A program made the translations under genes and the position numbers. From Cryptomeria japonica (taxonomy: Eukaryota; Streptophyta; Pinopsida; Cupressales; Cupressaceae): 64,000 nucleotides of DNA. Where the stretch lies: positions 41,254,291 through 41,318,290 of the forward strand of contig NC_081412.1 of NCBI RefSeq assembly GCF_030272615.1. The letters are read 5' to 3'. The notes beneath the pieces were generated by a model, which saw only the letters and a list, made by a program, of their open reading frames with translations, was not told where the DNA came from and ran no database searches. This document shows positions 12,430-24,569 of the stretch, piece after piece; the first letter of the stretch is position 1, and the number at the start of each line of letters is the position of its first letter.

Positions 12430-15080
12430 TTACATCAATTTTAGCACATTTGCCCTAATTTCAGCTTTTTCAATAAATCAATTCAACTTAAGGGAAAGAA
12501 GAAGATCATCCAACAACCCCCTGGAATTAGATCGACATTTATACCTCTTAGGTTTAGATCTATCTAATTCCCATCTTTCCTTAATATAATGGCCGCTAAA
12601 TCATAAATTAGCGGTTTCTTCCTTCTATGGTAGAAACCCTAGTTTTTCACCATTACAGGACCTAGTAAAGGTCTTCTACCTATTGTTTTTGCTAGTTCCT
12701 AGCAAAGGACATATTCACATGACTTAATCTTACTTAGGTACTAGGTGTCCTTCTAGAAGATTTACTAGTTGTCACCCAACTCCAAAAGATGGGTGTTAAT
12801 AGCATATTATGCATTACATACAATATCATTTTGCAAACCAACTTGAATGCCACTAAAAATGGATACAAATGTAGTGACCATTTTAACTCATTTAAAAGTA
12901 AATAAGAATCCAAGGAGACTTGAACCATTATAGAGGTCATATGATTACAATGCAACATTAAGAATTTCCTTAGAGATGAGGTAGCTTTGAATATAGAGTT
13001 TAGCAAGGTTCTCGAGGAGTGAAGAATTTTGGAGGAGATCTATTACATTAGATAAACATAGATATATTTAACTTCAGACTAGAACATACCACATAATAGA
13101 TCATATAGGCTTTCTTTCTCAATAACAACTCGAATTGCATCTACAATAGCAATACAATCCATAGTGATAACATGGGCTAGGTGCATAAAGTTGAAGCTCC
13201 CATTTTTATGTTGGAAGGGAAATGTGTATTATTTTGGAGCACAGGCATAGTTGAGAAGGAGTAATGTCAAAAAAGGAGAAAGACAAAGGAATAAAATAAA
13301 GGATTTGGCTGGGAAGTTATGGTTGCAAAAATTACTGAGAATTTGAGGAAACCCCAACAAGACTAGAAATTTGGGTAACCTAAAAATTATTGGTTGTTTC
13401 AACTCCATTCGTAAAATATAATTATCTCTCTTCAATCATCTACATTGCCAACAAAAGTGTTTGTTCTAATTCACCCTATTTGCAATGGATCGATGGAATT
13501 CAGTTTATAGCATCAAGCAATTGGTTGATGTTTTAATTTTGGATATTATCCTATCCATATACAAAAGTCTACCTAATATTATTTTTGATGTAGAGACATT
13601 TTTCATCATGATATCATTTGATTTAAAGCTACAAATAAAGATACAAAAGTCTTCCTAATATGATCCCAAAAAAGAACCCACCTAAAACTATTATAAACCT
13701 AACAAAACTTAATATTGAACAAAAATTTAGCATTCAAAGTTGAAAGTTGAAAGTTGAAAGTTGAAGAGAAACAAATTGGATAGATTGAAAAACATGACTA
13801 GTAGGTAAGTTTTTGGATACCCTACTAGAAAGGTTGATCCCAAAATTGTATTGTCCATTTACATAAAAATAGGTATTGTATGCACACTACACAATATTAT
13901 CATTATTATTGTCACAAAACAAAAGTGGAGCAACTTTGAAGCATAAACTATGTATGTTGAAGACAAGTATAAAATGTTTGGATTTTACTTGTGTTTGCAA
14001 CCTTTTAAAATACAATTACCAAAAGATTCCTACATAGATTCAAGGACTTCTAACTAAAGATTAGGTAAAAGATTTCTATATAGATTCAAGAACTTACAAT
14101 GATATCTTAAGAAGAATTAGATAAGGCGGTAGAGAAAGATTTGTTTAATAGCTAAGAGAACTAGAAAAATAAATTAAAAAATTCACATAATCTAAAAGAT
14201 AAAAAAAAAAAGTTTCTATTCTTTTAATAATCAAAATCCAAAAAGATGATAAAAACAAAATAGGTACATATATGAAAAACACTTCATACCTTCTCCTTCT
14301 ATGAATGCCAAATCAAACACACTAAAAATTTTGAAATTTCGTAAACAAAAATCCAACTTCATATTATTTTAAAATATTTATTGAGATATTCTAGAAGCTA
14401 GAGGAGAAGATTTTTCTAGATTTTGTTCAAGATAAGATCTTTGCAATAAAAGAAAAAATGATTGAGTTTGTTTGGAGACATATCTCAACCAAAGATCTAC
14501 ATAGATTTTAAGTCATATATGTATTTCTAATATACATTAATACAATTCAAATTCAACCAAAAAATTATATTAAAAACTATGAAAAATTTTATACATAGAT
14601 GTGGATGAATCGAAATCAACAAGATAATTGTAAATTGTTAAATTGTAGGTATAAATAACATACTCACTATCATTCCAAAATTAATCACCAAATTTAAAGC
14701 ATTATAATTTTTAATAAAAATTAAAGACAATTATTTTTGCAATGACTGTTCACAAAATCAACCAATCAAAAAATACACAATATCCAAAATTTATGACATA
14801 TACAAGAGAACTTTGTATTTCAAATCATTACTACATTAACATTTGATTCAATGACTTATATGCTTTAAGATATCCAATTAAAAATATATATGATTTTGCA
14901 TTGATGGAATCCAACATAAACCAATAAAAAGACAAATATACAACATAAACCAATAGAAAGACAAATATACAATTATGTGATATTTTACAATTATCTAAAA
15001 TAAAAATAAAAAAATTAAATACAGATGGATGAGGATTTCTACCCGGACACGAACTAAAATGTGGTGCAATTAATTGTCTG
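12430..15080. other. AT-rich intergenic DNA
   Basis: No recognisable gene. A fourfold AAGTTGA-type heptamer repeat lies at about 13,738-13,765, and a short duplicated phrase (AACATAAACCAATA with AAAGACAAATATACAA) at about 14,915-14,970. Short open frames have no similarity I recognise. Confidence 0.6.
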
Positions 15081-15083
15081 TAA

Positions 15084-15165
15084 GCATCGAAAATTTTGTT
15101 TGCTCCAAAGTGACGTCATAGGCTGCATCGAAAATTTTGTTCGCTCCAAAGTGACGTCATAGGCT
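15084..15165. promoter_or_regulatory. Tandem 41-bp duplication with two TGACGTCA sites
   Basis: A 41-bp unit (GCATCGAAAATTTTGTT, then GCTCCAAAGTGACGTCATAG) occurs twice. Each copy holds the perfect palindrome TGACGTCA, at 15,111-15,118 and 15,152-15,159. TGACGTCA is the classical binding site of plant TGA/C-box bZIP factors. The pair lies about 250-300 bp upstream of the ATG at 15,410. A role as an enhancer of that gene is inferred from position only. Confidence 0.6.
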
Positions 15166-15193
15166 ACACCGAAATTCTCGGGATATTTTAATG

Positions 15194-15300
15194 CACGTGT
15201 CGTAGGCATAGCCACACACGTCAACAACCAAGCCCATAAAATTTGTACGTTTTCGATAGATATTCAAGGCATTTTCTCTACTTCCTATGTTTTTTATATA
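15194..15300 (+). promoter_or_regulatory. G-box/ABRE and TATA box upstream of the 114-aa ORF
   Basis: CACGTG at 15,194-15,199 sits in GCACGTGTC, an ABRE-type G-box. A further ACGT core (ACACGTCA) follows at about 15,217. TATATA at 15,295-15,300 is about 110 bp before the ATG, a plausible TATA-box distance. bZIP palindromes, G-box and TATA in the right order suggest a genuine promoter, possibly hormone- or stress-responsive; this is inference. Confidence 0.5.
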
Positions 15301-15409
15301 TGTGTAAAGCATAAATTGAAGCCATTGCAGCGAAGGCAAAAATATGAACTCTTGCAAATTTTGGGGGAAATAAAAGTAGAAATAAAGAATTGGTGGGTAC
15401 TGTAGAGCA

Positions 15410-15754
15410 ATGGCAGAAAGAAGCTCCATCAAGGCGACTCTCATCCTTGTTCTGGTACTCTCTGTGCTTCATTACAGTGCAGAAGAAGAGGGGACCCAGT
15501 GCAGATGCAGTTATAAGGTGAAGAAATCATTTGAAATGGGCAACTGCAGCAACAGGACATTCTTCCCCAGAAAGGGCTTCAATCCGCCGGTTTTTGCCAC
15601 TTCTGGGGTTTTTGCTGGCGTCGCACTATTTTGGGTGGCTTTTGCGTACCTGTGTTGGGAGTACCTTCAGATTTCCACAGATGAGTTTGGTGAATATGAC
15701 ATAATGTCACGCCCCAGGATTCGATCGCGGGACCTCAAAGCCAAGTCCTGCTGA
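15410..15754 (+). CDS. Small secreted or membrane protein, 114 aa, unknown function
   Basis: ATG at 15,410. Residues 1-24 form a signal-peptide-like start: a short basic segment, then a hydrophobic run (ATLILVLVLSVLHYS). Next come an acidic EEEGTQ and a cysteine pair in TQCRCSYKVKK, a possible N-glycosylation site (NCSNRT), and a second hydrophobic segment at about residues 60-85 (VFATSGVFAGVALFWVAFAYL) that could span a membrane. The tail ISTDEFGEYDIMSRPR is polar. The family is unknown to me. Supporting its reality are an ordered promoter upstream, an AATAAA signal at 16,051, and a relative at 29,441-29,608 that keeps the same reading frame over the tail. The last residues overlap a tRNA-like sequence, so the C-terminus may be derived from a SINE. 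It could also be the first exon of a larger gene. Confidence 0.5.
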   Translation: MAERSSIKATLILVLVLSVLHYSAEEEGTQCRCSYKVKKSFEMGNCSNRTFFPRKGFNPPVFATSGVFAGVALFWVAFAYLCWEYLQISTDEFGEYDIMSRPRIRSRDLKAKSC

Positions 15755-16044
15755 AGCGTCAGAGCGCAGCAATGATTCAATTTGCTTAGGAAAAAGTCTG
15801 GTAAATATGCAGAGGATACGCAGAGACTTAATTACCTCAGAAGTTAATGTAAGAATTAATATAACTGTTGTAACTAATAGAAAGGCAGAGTTATGATAAA
15901 GTGTGGAACTTTTGGATTTAGTGTATGGTCTTTGATTTTATTGGGTAATTAAGGCAGAGTAGTTTTTATACCATTCTCTACTTACTGTAGTAGCCCTTAT
16001 ATTGCAGTCTTTTTACTGCAACACAGATGTAACTTTTCATGTAT

Positions 16045-16065
16045 TATTTCAATAAAAAAAAATAT
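16045..16065 (+). promoter_or_regulatory. Possible polyadenylation signal
   Basis: AATAAA at 16,051-16,056 is followed by an A-run, about 300 bp after the stop codon of the 114-aa ORF. AATAAA is common by chance in such AT-rich DNA. Confidence 0.3.
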
Positions 16066-16133
16066 CTTAAATCAATTTTATTATATAATTGTAATTATTT
16101 AAGTTAATCGTATGTCTTATTTATTTGTCTTAA

Positions 16134-16233
16134 TGAATTATTATAATTATAATGAGTAATATTTATGAATTATTATAATTATAATGAGTAATATTTATGA
16201 ATTATTATAATTATAATGAGTAATAATTATGAA
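16134..16233. repeat. 32-bp tandem repeat, three copies
   Basis: The unit GAATTATTATAATTATAATG plus AGTAATATTTAT is repeated three times, with a single change in the last copy. The region 16,060-16,560 is extremely AT-rich, with no gene. Confidence 0.9.
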
Positions 16234-16789
16234 TTAAAAGAGCATCCAATTTAATAGATTTAATTTTTTTTCAAAATTATTATTATTTTTTAATTATATT
16301 TTGTTAATTTTAATCAAATGGTTTCATTTTTTATTGAGTAATAATTTTTTATAATGTATAATTAAATTTTTATTTATTTATTTTTTATCAAAAATAGGTT
16401 TTTAATGTTAATTTATATTTATATTTAATATTAATTTTATAATTAGTTGTGGTAATTATAATTTAAATATAATTATAACAATATGTTATTCTTTGTTTAT
16501 ATTTTTGTTAATTGAACAAAGACATCGATAAAAAATTAATAGTTTTTCATTGTTTGTTATTTTTATCATATCTCATTCATGATCATCTCAAAGGTCTCCT
16601 TTAAAATAAAACTCTTTAAATGAGCAAGTTGAATCTGAAGTTGCAACATAGATAAGCTCTTCCACTCTTGATTCCTTATTAAGGTTCAATCAAACTCATA
16701 ATAAAAGGAAAAAATTGACCACTGCATCAATTGTTGAGGATTTTTCAACATTTCTATTTGTCTTTACCCTTGCAACTCCACTTATTTCA

Positions 16790-17300
16790 TCACAATAGAT
16801 GCTCAAGGCATGAAATATATAGAAATTTTCACTCCCTTATGTGATAAAGAGGAGAAATGGAAGTGTTTGACTACCAAGTTTCCAAAGTAGCATTTAGAAA
16901 AAAAAATGAGGAAATGTGAGAAAGAGAGCATTGAATATTTTGTAGCATCAACATTCCAAAGAATACATATGAAGGAGATGAAAGAACAACTTAAAGAAAA
17001 AATCAAGTAGCTTGCATCTTATGCACAACATCTACTTGGTCTTGTTTAGTATTCCTCATCAATGTCACCACTTCCATTCATCAAAATTGTAGATAAAGAT
17101 ATACCACCTACTAGTAAGATTAATTTCATTATAACTACAAGTGCATCAAGGAAAAACTACATACTTTTATTACAATAAAATCTTATCAATGAAGTAATTG
17201 TTCCAATTAATTCCTTAACAAATCTACTAGAAGTGGAATCTTGATGAAGGATTCAAAGTGCTAAACTAGAATCTTAATCAAAATGAATTTACAAATGAAC
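16790..17300 (+). pseudogene. Possible decayed coding fragment, unknown
   Basis: Plus-strand conceptual translation shows protein-like stretches separated by stops: QGMKYIEIFTPLCDKEEKW, a charged KKMRKCEKESIEYFVASTF and MKEMKEQLKEKIK. Codon texture is better than the surroundings, but no domain is recognisable. It may be a remnant of a retroelement or host exon. The rest of 16,560-18,098 shows nothing else I can support. Confidence 0.25.
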
Positions 17301-18098
17301 ATTTTGATGCCCTTGTAGCATAGGGAGTTTTTAGTGGATTTGATCTTGGGTTACTAGTGTAGGAGCACCTAAAACATGTTCAAATTTTGATGTAATGGGT
17401 TAAGTAATTAGGGTATATGTGTAAGAAAGTCATTTTGTGATGTAATAAGGTCTTAAAAGACCATTTATAATGTTTTAGGGTCATTTGGTTTCAAATTGGC
17501 AAAGTATGTAAAATATTGTAAAAGAAATTGTCAAGTTGTCAAAAATAAAATGTTGTCATGTTAAGAATATGAAAGGTCAAGGGTCATTATTAGGTAGTTG
17601 AGTGGTTGGAAGGTGAAAAAATAATTGGAAAGCCTTGTAATATGCTTAAATATGTATGGTGTGGTCACTTGGAAGAGAGAGCAGTATGTGGTGGAAGAAG
17701 AATCGATTGAAATAATGAAATAGTCCATGTTTCCTGACATTTTTTCTGTATTTTTTCGAGTTGTAGCAATTTGTATGGCTTGATAATGACATGAAACCAA
17801 TTGGAACTGATAAATCTTTGAGTCTTCTTTCATTTGCAACTGGTTTGGTAAGATTCCATGGAGTTTCCATTTTAGTGCAGGCTGCCTGGAACCCTACCTA
17901 GGATTACCTTGTTAGATCTTTATGTAAAAATGGAAAAACTTATGTACCTATGTTATCTACAATCTAACCGAAGTGATTGATTTCATTTTTTTTGTGTGGA
18001 AGTTATGAATGACTATTTGTTGCACTTCACAGTGAAAGTTTTGAGTTTGAACACTTGTAGTTGCATTACCAGTCAACTTAATAGTCATTTGTTCCAAA

Positions 18099-18103
18099 AT
18101 AAC
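18099..18103. other. Left target-site duplication of element F (ATAAC)
   Basis: ATAAC precedes the element and is repeated immediately after it at 27,861-27,865. Confidence 0.75.
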
Positions 18104-19855
18104 TATTATCACAAACGATTGCACCTTTGCTGAGCTATCAACTCAGCAACCTTGTGAAAAATGGAAACAACCCTGAAGTGTGGAACCTTGCACAAGGGGG
18201 ATGAATCTCCGGAGAAGGCCGACTTCCTTCTCAATCCAAGTGCAGGTGTTGAACCAACTCAACACTTCAAAACTAACTCCTAGACCTATCTTAACAAATT
18301 ACAGAGGTAAAGGGAAGAGAGAAATGATTGAAATAAAAGGAGGTGATGCACCAAGAAGAGATTGTTCCTCCCCCTACCCGAAATGACACAAAAAATCAAC
18401 GAAAACACCCAGGAGATGCACAAACTCTAGTTGTATGAGTGACCCCAATGCATGTATGAAGGTTAGAATTCCCTAAATGCCAAGAGGGGAGAAAGTTTCC
18501 CACAAGTCCCACTCAGAAATAAATTTAACACGGCATATATGAGAGAGGAAATACAAAACATACACCTATGATGAAGGTAAGGAAACATACACAACATACA
18601 TAAGTTGAAAGTAGGCAAGAATGGTGATTTCAATTAATTATAAGGCCAATGGCTAAACTTATAGTTGCACAAATGCAAGATAAATACAAGAGAAGTGGGA
18701 GAGCATGGAATAGATCAAGTCAGCAAGGAGAGAACCCTTTACAATGAGGCTTAATAGCCTTTATGTAGAAAAATGGTTACAAGAGTGATCATGACCCCTT
18801 TATGTCAGTCTGGGAGTCCAGGGAAGTGCATGCACTGGACTTGTACTTGACTTTGGATTGACTAACCTTCCAAAGTCAGAGTATGTAGACATGACATAAG
18901 TCACCACAACAAGCATGGCCCCATACCTCCCTTGATGGAAATCCTGCCAAAAACATTAAATGCACCCCTGTGGCACCACAAAAGAAGGTGCATAACTCAC
19001 CAAAGCTGTCATAGCATTGAAAGATTTGAGTCTCGATCACGCCATCCGGAAGTGTTGCAAGCTAGAAGTAGTTTGGAAGACTTCGGAGACATGTGTCCCC
19101 GAAGTTGAGGAAAATTCGAAGACCTGGGTCACCAAAGCTGGGAAGACTTAGCAACTTGGGAACTTTGGGGTTCCGGAGTTCCAAGGTAGAAGAACTAGGA
19201 ACTTGGGAACTTGGGGGTTCCGGAGTTCCAGGGTTGAAGACTTAAGAACTTGGGAACCTAGGGGTTCCAAAGTTCTAGGGTTGAAGACTTAGGAAATTGG
19301 GAACCTGGGGGTTCCAGAGTTTTGGGGTTGAAGAACTAGGAACTTGGGGGTTCCGGAGTTCCAAGGTTGAAGAACTAGGAACTTGGGAACCTAGGGGTTC
19401 CAAAGTTTCGGGGTTGAAGAACTTAGGAACTTGGGAACCTAGGGATTCTGGAGTTCTGGGATTGAAGAACTTAGGAACTTGGGAACCTGGGGGTTCTGGA
19501 GTTCCAAGGTTGAAGACTTAGGAGCTTGGGAACCTGAGGGTTCCAGAGTTCCCGGGTTGAAGAACTAAGGAACTTGGGAACTTAAGGGTTTCAGAGTTCT
19601 GGGATTGAAGATTTAGGAACTTGGGAACCTGGGGGTTCCGGAGTTCCGAGATTGAAGACTTAGGAACTTGGGAACCTGGGGGTTCCGGAATTCTCGGGTT
19701 GAAGACTTAGGAACTTCCTTCTGACAAGACAACACTTCACATAGTTTCATAATTCCATTGTTTTTCTCTTTGATCAACTGGCACAACACTGGTCCATGGA
19801 ACATATCTCTAATCGGTTCTCACTGATAGACCAAGGGTGTCATAAAATGATAACA
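18104..19855 (-). repeat. Element F 3' LTR (1,752 bp)
   Basis: Matches 26,322-27,860 over its length, including the GCTATCAACTCAGCAACCTT and GAAGAGATTGTTCCTC words. It is about 213 bp longer than the other LTR because it has more minisatellite units. The short open frame at 18,180-18,386 and its counterpart at 26,406-26,603 lie wholly in the LTRs and are not considered genes. Confidence 0.9.
19140..19715. repeat. Minisatellite in F 3' LTR, about 12 units of 47-50 bp
   Basis: The unit pattern is AACTTGGGAACCTGGGGG, TTCCGGAGTTCC, GGGTTGAAGACTTAGG. I count about 12 units, at roughly 19,153, 19,201, 19,248, 19,292, 19,341, 19,381, 19,430, 19,477, 19,522, 19,570, 19,618 and 19,663. GGAACCC/GGGTTCC and GGAACTCC/GGAGTTCC words allow extensive internal base pairing. 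Confidence 0.9.
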
Positions 19856-20228
19856 TTTTTTGTGATTTTTGCGGAATGCTTGCCTGGTAAGCATGAAGTC
19901 CAGAAGCCTTAAGCATCCATTGGGCACTGAGTCATTGAAAAGACCCAAAACATGTGTGTGTCATCACTTGGAGGAAAACTGAAAACTAGAGTCCACACCC
20001 TCTTAAGGAGAATGCGGCATGTGCATAAGAACTTATGAAAGAAAAACAACCTCTAGTCTAATATTTACATAGTCATCAACACCCTCTTTAGAAGTAGGAA
20101 TTGAGATGAATCTCATTCACTAGGATTGGAAGAACTTCGCCATCAACCTTGGAGAGATGAAATGCATTGGCCTCCTTGTAACTAGTGATGACATATGGAC
20201 CACTACAAATAGCATCAAATTTGGAGTG

Positions 20229-21230
20229 TCACCCAGCTTTGGCTTTGTCAGCATCCCACTTGAGAACTAGATCTCCCTCTTTGAAGACCCTATTAGTAGC
20301 CCTTTTGTCAAAAACCTTCTTGACCTGCTCTTGAAGAGTCTTAAGTGTATACATAGCCTGACTTCTAGCCTCCTCCAACTCCATCAGTTCAACTAGTCTT
20401 ACTGTCATGGCATCATTCTCTATCAATTCCAATTGATGTGCTAGTTCAAGAGAGGGTAACTCTAGGGAAGTTGGGAGTCTTGCTTCTTTCCCATATACTA
20501 GCATGAAAGGGGAGTTACCAATTTCCCTCCTGGGTGTGATCCTGTCAACCCATAAGGTTGTCCTCAACTTAGTGTGTCATGCCCTCTGATTGTCTTCAAT
20601 TGTCCTTTTAATTATCTTGATGAGGTTCTTGTTGGAAGATTCAGCTAAGCCATTACCCTAAGGATAATAGTTGGATGATGTCTTCAAGTATACATTATGC
20701 TTAACTACCCAAGAACTAATTTGGGTTCCAACAAATGCCCTAGCATTGTCTGATATGATGGTGGAGGGGACACTGAATCTTGTCACAATTCCCTCAAGGA
20801 ATTCCAACACTAAGGCCTCAGTGGCATCCCTCAATGCAATTGCCTATGTCCACCTAGTGAAGTAATTTGTTGCAGCCAAGATCCACTTATGGCCAACACT
20901 AGAAGGTGGGTTTATCATTCCAATGAAGTCTAAACCCCATTGGGTGAATAGTTGATCTTCTTGGACGGGATGAAGAGGTAGGGCAACTAGTCTTTGCTTC
21001 CCAGAGAAGAGAGCACATTTCTTGCAATTCTTCACCCATCTATGTGAGTCACTGAATAAGGATGGCCAGTAATTACCAACCCTCATTATTTTGATAGTCG
21101 TAATCCTTGCAGAGAAGTGGCCCCCTAAAGAGCCATCATGAAATTCCTCTAACAATCTACTGACTTGGTTTTTCTCGATACATCTTAGTAAGACTTCATT
21201 GAAGTCTTTTCGGAAAAGAGTGCCATTCAC
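20229..21230 (-). pseudogene. Element F integrase
   Basis: One minus-strand frame spans the whole integrase. It has an N-terminal HHCC zinc-binding region (H in EEFHDGSLGGHF, then NCKKC), and a catalytic core with first Asp in QWGLDFIG, second Asp in IISDNARAF and Glu in LAESSNK. The C-terminal segment carries SPFMLVYGKEARLP and the small basic domain VFKEGDLVLKW. Integrase inserts the cDNA into the genome. Two in-frame stops interrupt it: TAG after NYYP (about 20,659), a CAG-to-TAG change by comparison with the family, and TGA near 20,574, consistent with TGG to TGA. The D,D,E residues are all still readable. Confidence 0.8.
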
Positions 21231-22700
21231 TAAGATATAGGAATGGACTGCAACCTGAAATGCCTTCTTTTGGTCTTGTCCATACCTTGGGGGTATCTAC
21301 CTTCCATTAAGAAGGTGGTCATGTCACCTACCCAAATGAATTGGGTGTTGTTACCAGTTGGTTGATCCTCTTGTAACACAAGGGCGACCTCTGAAGTAGT
21401 CTCAAAAGATGAGACAAGTTGTTCACATAGGCCCTTGCCTCTTACAAGCTTGGTGATCTTGATGTTGATGTCATACTCCATGACCTCGGTTGTCCACCTA
21501 GCCCTCTTCTCACTGATATCCTTGATTAGAAGGAAATCTTTGACACTTGCATGTGGAACTAAGAGTCAGATCCTGTTGTTGGACAACATGTTTCTGAACA
21601 TTTTTAATGCCCTTACAACATTGAGGACCCGCTTCTCTACATAGCTATATTTAAGCTCATAGTCCTTTAGCCCCTCACTAAATAAAGCAATAGGTTGCTC
21701 CAAATTGTCATCATTCAGCTATGTTAGGACAGCTGAGATACTGGATTCTCCTTCGAAGGTATAGAGGATAAAACCCATTTCAAAATTAGGATTGACAAGG
21801 GTAGCGGCTTGAGAAATTGCTTGTTTTATCTCTTCGAAACTAGCCCTTCCCTCCTTGGTCCAGCTAAAAGCCAAGTTTCTCTTCAAGATGGAAGTGAGGG
21901 GTTTTACCATGGTGGCAAGTTTGGGAATGAACCTCCTCACAAAGTTGATCCTACCAAGGAAACTTTGTAATCCTTTCTAGTGACTGAGGAGTAGAAGAGA
22001 AAGAATAGCCCCCACTCGCTCTGGATCAATGGTCAAAATCTCCTTGGATACGATTTGTCCTAGCAATCTTCCTTGATCAGTAGCAAATACAAACTTTCTA
22101 GGGTTCAAGGACACACCATGCTACCTACATTTCATGAAAACCTGCTCAAGATGACCAAGATGGTCAGTTGCATGCTTCAAATAAACAGTTATGTCATCAA
22201 GGTATATACAAGTACAAACTTTGCTAATACACCCCTAAAAGCCATGTCCATTGCTCTTTGGAATGTGGCACCTACATTGGTTAGCCCAAAGGGAATTTTA
22301 CAATAAGCATAGGTACCCCACTTAATAGTAAATACAGTCTTGTATTGGTCTAATTCTTGGACCAAGATTTGATTGTAGCCTGAATACCCATCCAAGAATG
22401 AAAATATTTCTGAGCCACTGACCTTTTGGAGAATCTTCTCCATAGAGGGAAGGGGATAGTGATCCTTGAGGGAGGCTCTATTGAGAACCCTAAAGTCTAC
22501 ACATAGCCTTATTTCCCCATTCTTCTTCCTTATAGGGACAAGGTTGGCCACCCAGGAGGAGTGCTTGATAGGGAAGATGATATTGCCCTCTACCAGCTTA
22601 GTCAAAGTTCCTTCCTCATTAGTGGCTCAATCTTGGGGTTTATTGGCCTTTTCTTTTGTCTAACTAACTTTGCATTTGATTTTAGCTCTATAGTATGTTG
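21230..22700 (-). pseudogene. Element F reverse transcriptase-RNase H
   Basis: RT fingers and palm are readable at 22,605-22,189: KLVEGNIIFPIKHSSWVAN, RLCVDFRVLNRASLKDHYPL, FSFLDGYSGYNQI, KIPFGLTNVGATFQRAMD. The catalytic YLDD is present in the sequence but a 2-bp TA insertion in the preceding Tyr codon region (about 22,205) throws it out of frame. The thumb and connection follow (FLGRINFVRRFIPKLATMVKPL at about 21,960-21,900), then the gypsy-type RNase H (YTFEGESSISAVLT, ALFSEGLKDYELKYS, about 21,740-21,640). The frame changes at least twice. The polymerase copies element RNA to DNA; this copy cannot. Confidence 0.85.
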
Positions 22701-23079
22701 GGCTAAGCTAGGGTAAAAAACTTTCAAGTCATCATAGGTCTAAGAAAATATGTCATCATATTTTAGGCAAAGCTCAACAAAGGCCTCTTGCTTGGTGGAG
22801 GAACACAAGGTCTTTCACAAGTTTAAGGACCTACCTTCAGTGACAGCAACAGGCTTGTAATCACCCCTCTTTGCAGCCAAGTTCATCTTCTTCTTCAATT
22901 GATCATCCGAGTTGAAAATGCCTTCCAAGATAACTAGACCTTTAGCCAACTTGTTGGAGTTGAGCTGCATGATTTGATCTCCATAGTGGTCTTGTAGCTT
23001 AGGCTAATTTTTAGCAGAAAAATCTGCTTCATTTTGCAATAAGATGATGATCTGTTGATCGCTTTCAAACAAGGGCTCA

Positions 23080-23515
23080 CAACAAGCCTGATGTGTTGCT
23101 CCTTCTCACTTGCAACATGCGCTGGTATGTCAAATTGAGTACCAACTGATACAAGCCTATCAACATGATTGTTCTGACTTCTAGGAATGCTTTGGATATT
23201 GAAGGCTCAAATCCTTCAATCAAATCCCAAACCCTGTGTTTGTATTATTTGAGTAGGTTTTTTTTTTGCTACACTTTGGGCTCGGATGTGGTTAACAACC
23301 AACTCACTATCTCCAAATACTTGCAAAGATCTGATCTTTCTTCTTAGTGCAAGTTGGAGACCTTGGATCAAGGCTTTATACTCAGCGACATTGTTGGTGC
23401 AACCAAATTGAAGCCTAAAAGAGAAGAAATATTTCTCCTTCTCAAGAGAAACAAGCATCACACTGGCACATGCACCATTCTTGTTTCCTGAACCATCAAA
23501 AAACATGTTCCATAA
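23080..23515 (-). pseudogene. Element F archaeal-type RNase H, upstream of RT
   Basis: The minus strand reads FFDGSGNKNGACASVML at the start, then CTNNVAEYKALIQGLQLAL, then QVFGDSELVVNHIRAQSV. After a frame change in a run of A residues come YKHRVWDLIEGFE and PRSQNNHVDRL. FDGS, NxAEYxAL, GDSxLV and the terminal HxDRL pattern are hallmarks of the RVT_3/archaeal-type RNase H found in Tat elements. The catalytic Asp (FDGS), Glu (AEY) and Asp (GDSE) are present. It sits between the protease and the RT, whereas in element D the same type of domain follows RT-RNase H. Confidence 0.8.
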
Positions 23516-23599
23516 CCCCTCTTAGTCTCCTGGTGTCTTGATGAGGTTAGGGATAGGAGTATACTCTTCATGGATACAATAGGTGCCAAGCCCAGTCTC

Positions 23600-24569
23600 T
23601 TCAGTCTCAACTAATGGATTAAACTGAAAAAGAATTGGCTCGTTCATCTAGAAAGCAATCAGGAACCTCTTACAAAAGAGTGGCGGGCTCACAAACAATA
23701 CACTCCTCCCCCTCTTCATGCAAAGTGCAATTCATGTTTATAGGGTTGGGGGTGTAGGGCTCAATGTGGTTTTGGGAAATGGGCTCTGCCTTTATGGTGA
23801 CCTTGGTACCATACCTTGTTCGAAATAGCATGTAGGACCAATCAGAAGACAGTTACCCACCTATCTTGGTGGTGAATTCTCTAGATAGGCAGATGACAAA
23901 GAAGGCAGGCAGATCGATAATTGATACATCTTGCAAGATAATACAACCAGGACATGCATGCAAGGTTAACTTTAATTTTTTTACCACCCCTACTGTCTTC
24001 ATAGAAAGGCCATCTAATTGGACCACCCCTTTTCTCACAGGTTCATTTTCTATGCCAAGAAGATCAACTACCTTCTTAGGCATGACTGAGCTACTAGCTC
24101 TTGAATCTATCATGCAATTGTGAACCAAATTATCTCCTATGATTAAAGAGAGATAGAAAGGAGGAGGCTTGTTGATCTGGCTTGAATCTTCCTCCTCCTT
24201 GGGTTGCACCAAACTGGTGGAGACTACCTTTCCGCTAACTGCTACCTCATTACCTGATTGATCGACGTCCTTTAGTGCCTCAAGCAAATCCCTTTGAGAT
24301 GGGATTGAAAGGGCCTCCCACATAGTGACATTGAGGTTGGCCTTCTTCATCTGATCAACTATGATGAAAGGGACACCAGCTGTTTTTAGAGGACCCTTTG
24401 AGGCTACAAGGTCTACTTTTGCTCCTTGGACGACTTGGGCCTCTTCCTACCTCTCGCTCCCTTGCATGGTACTCTGGCTTGTATCATGGGCAACTACATT
24501 GGGTGTTGGAGCTTGGGCTGATGTTGAAGGTGAGACAACCTCCATGGCTCTCTTCTTTGATCTTGTATA
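23600..24569 (-). pseudogene. Element F aspartic protease region
   Basis: Continues the gag frame. The protease core reads LIIGDNLVHNCMIDSRASS, then VMPKKVVDLLGI. In the family the triad is DSG, but here the glycine is Arg (DSRAS), a G-to-A type change that should abolish activity. A flap-like region and KLKLTLHACPGC-IILQDVSIIDLP follow. In-frame stops at 24,570-24,572 (TAG) and 23,853-23,855 (TAA) both sit where Gln fits. It would normally process the gag-pol precursor. Confidence 0.75.

Noticed and set aside
18180-18386. 68-codon frame repeated at 26,406-26,603
   Set aside because: Both copies are in equivalent LTR positions of element F. Duplication reflects the LTRs, not a gene family.
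19297-19521. Repetitive 74-codon open frame (GTWGFQ..., VEELGTW...)
   Set aside because: It is a translation of the F LTR minisatellite, with no independent coding evidence.
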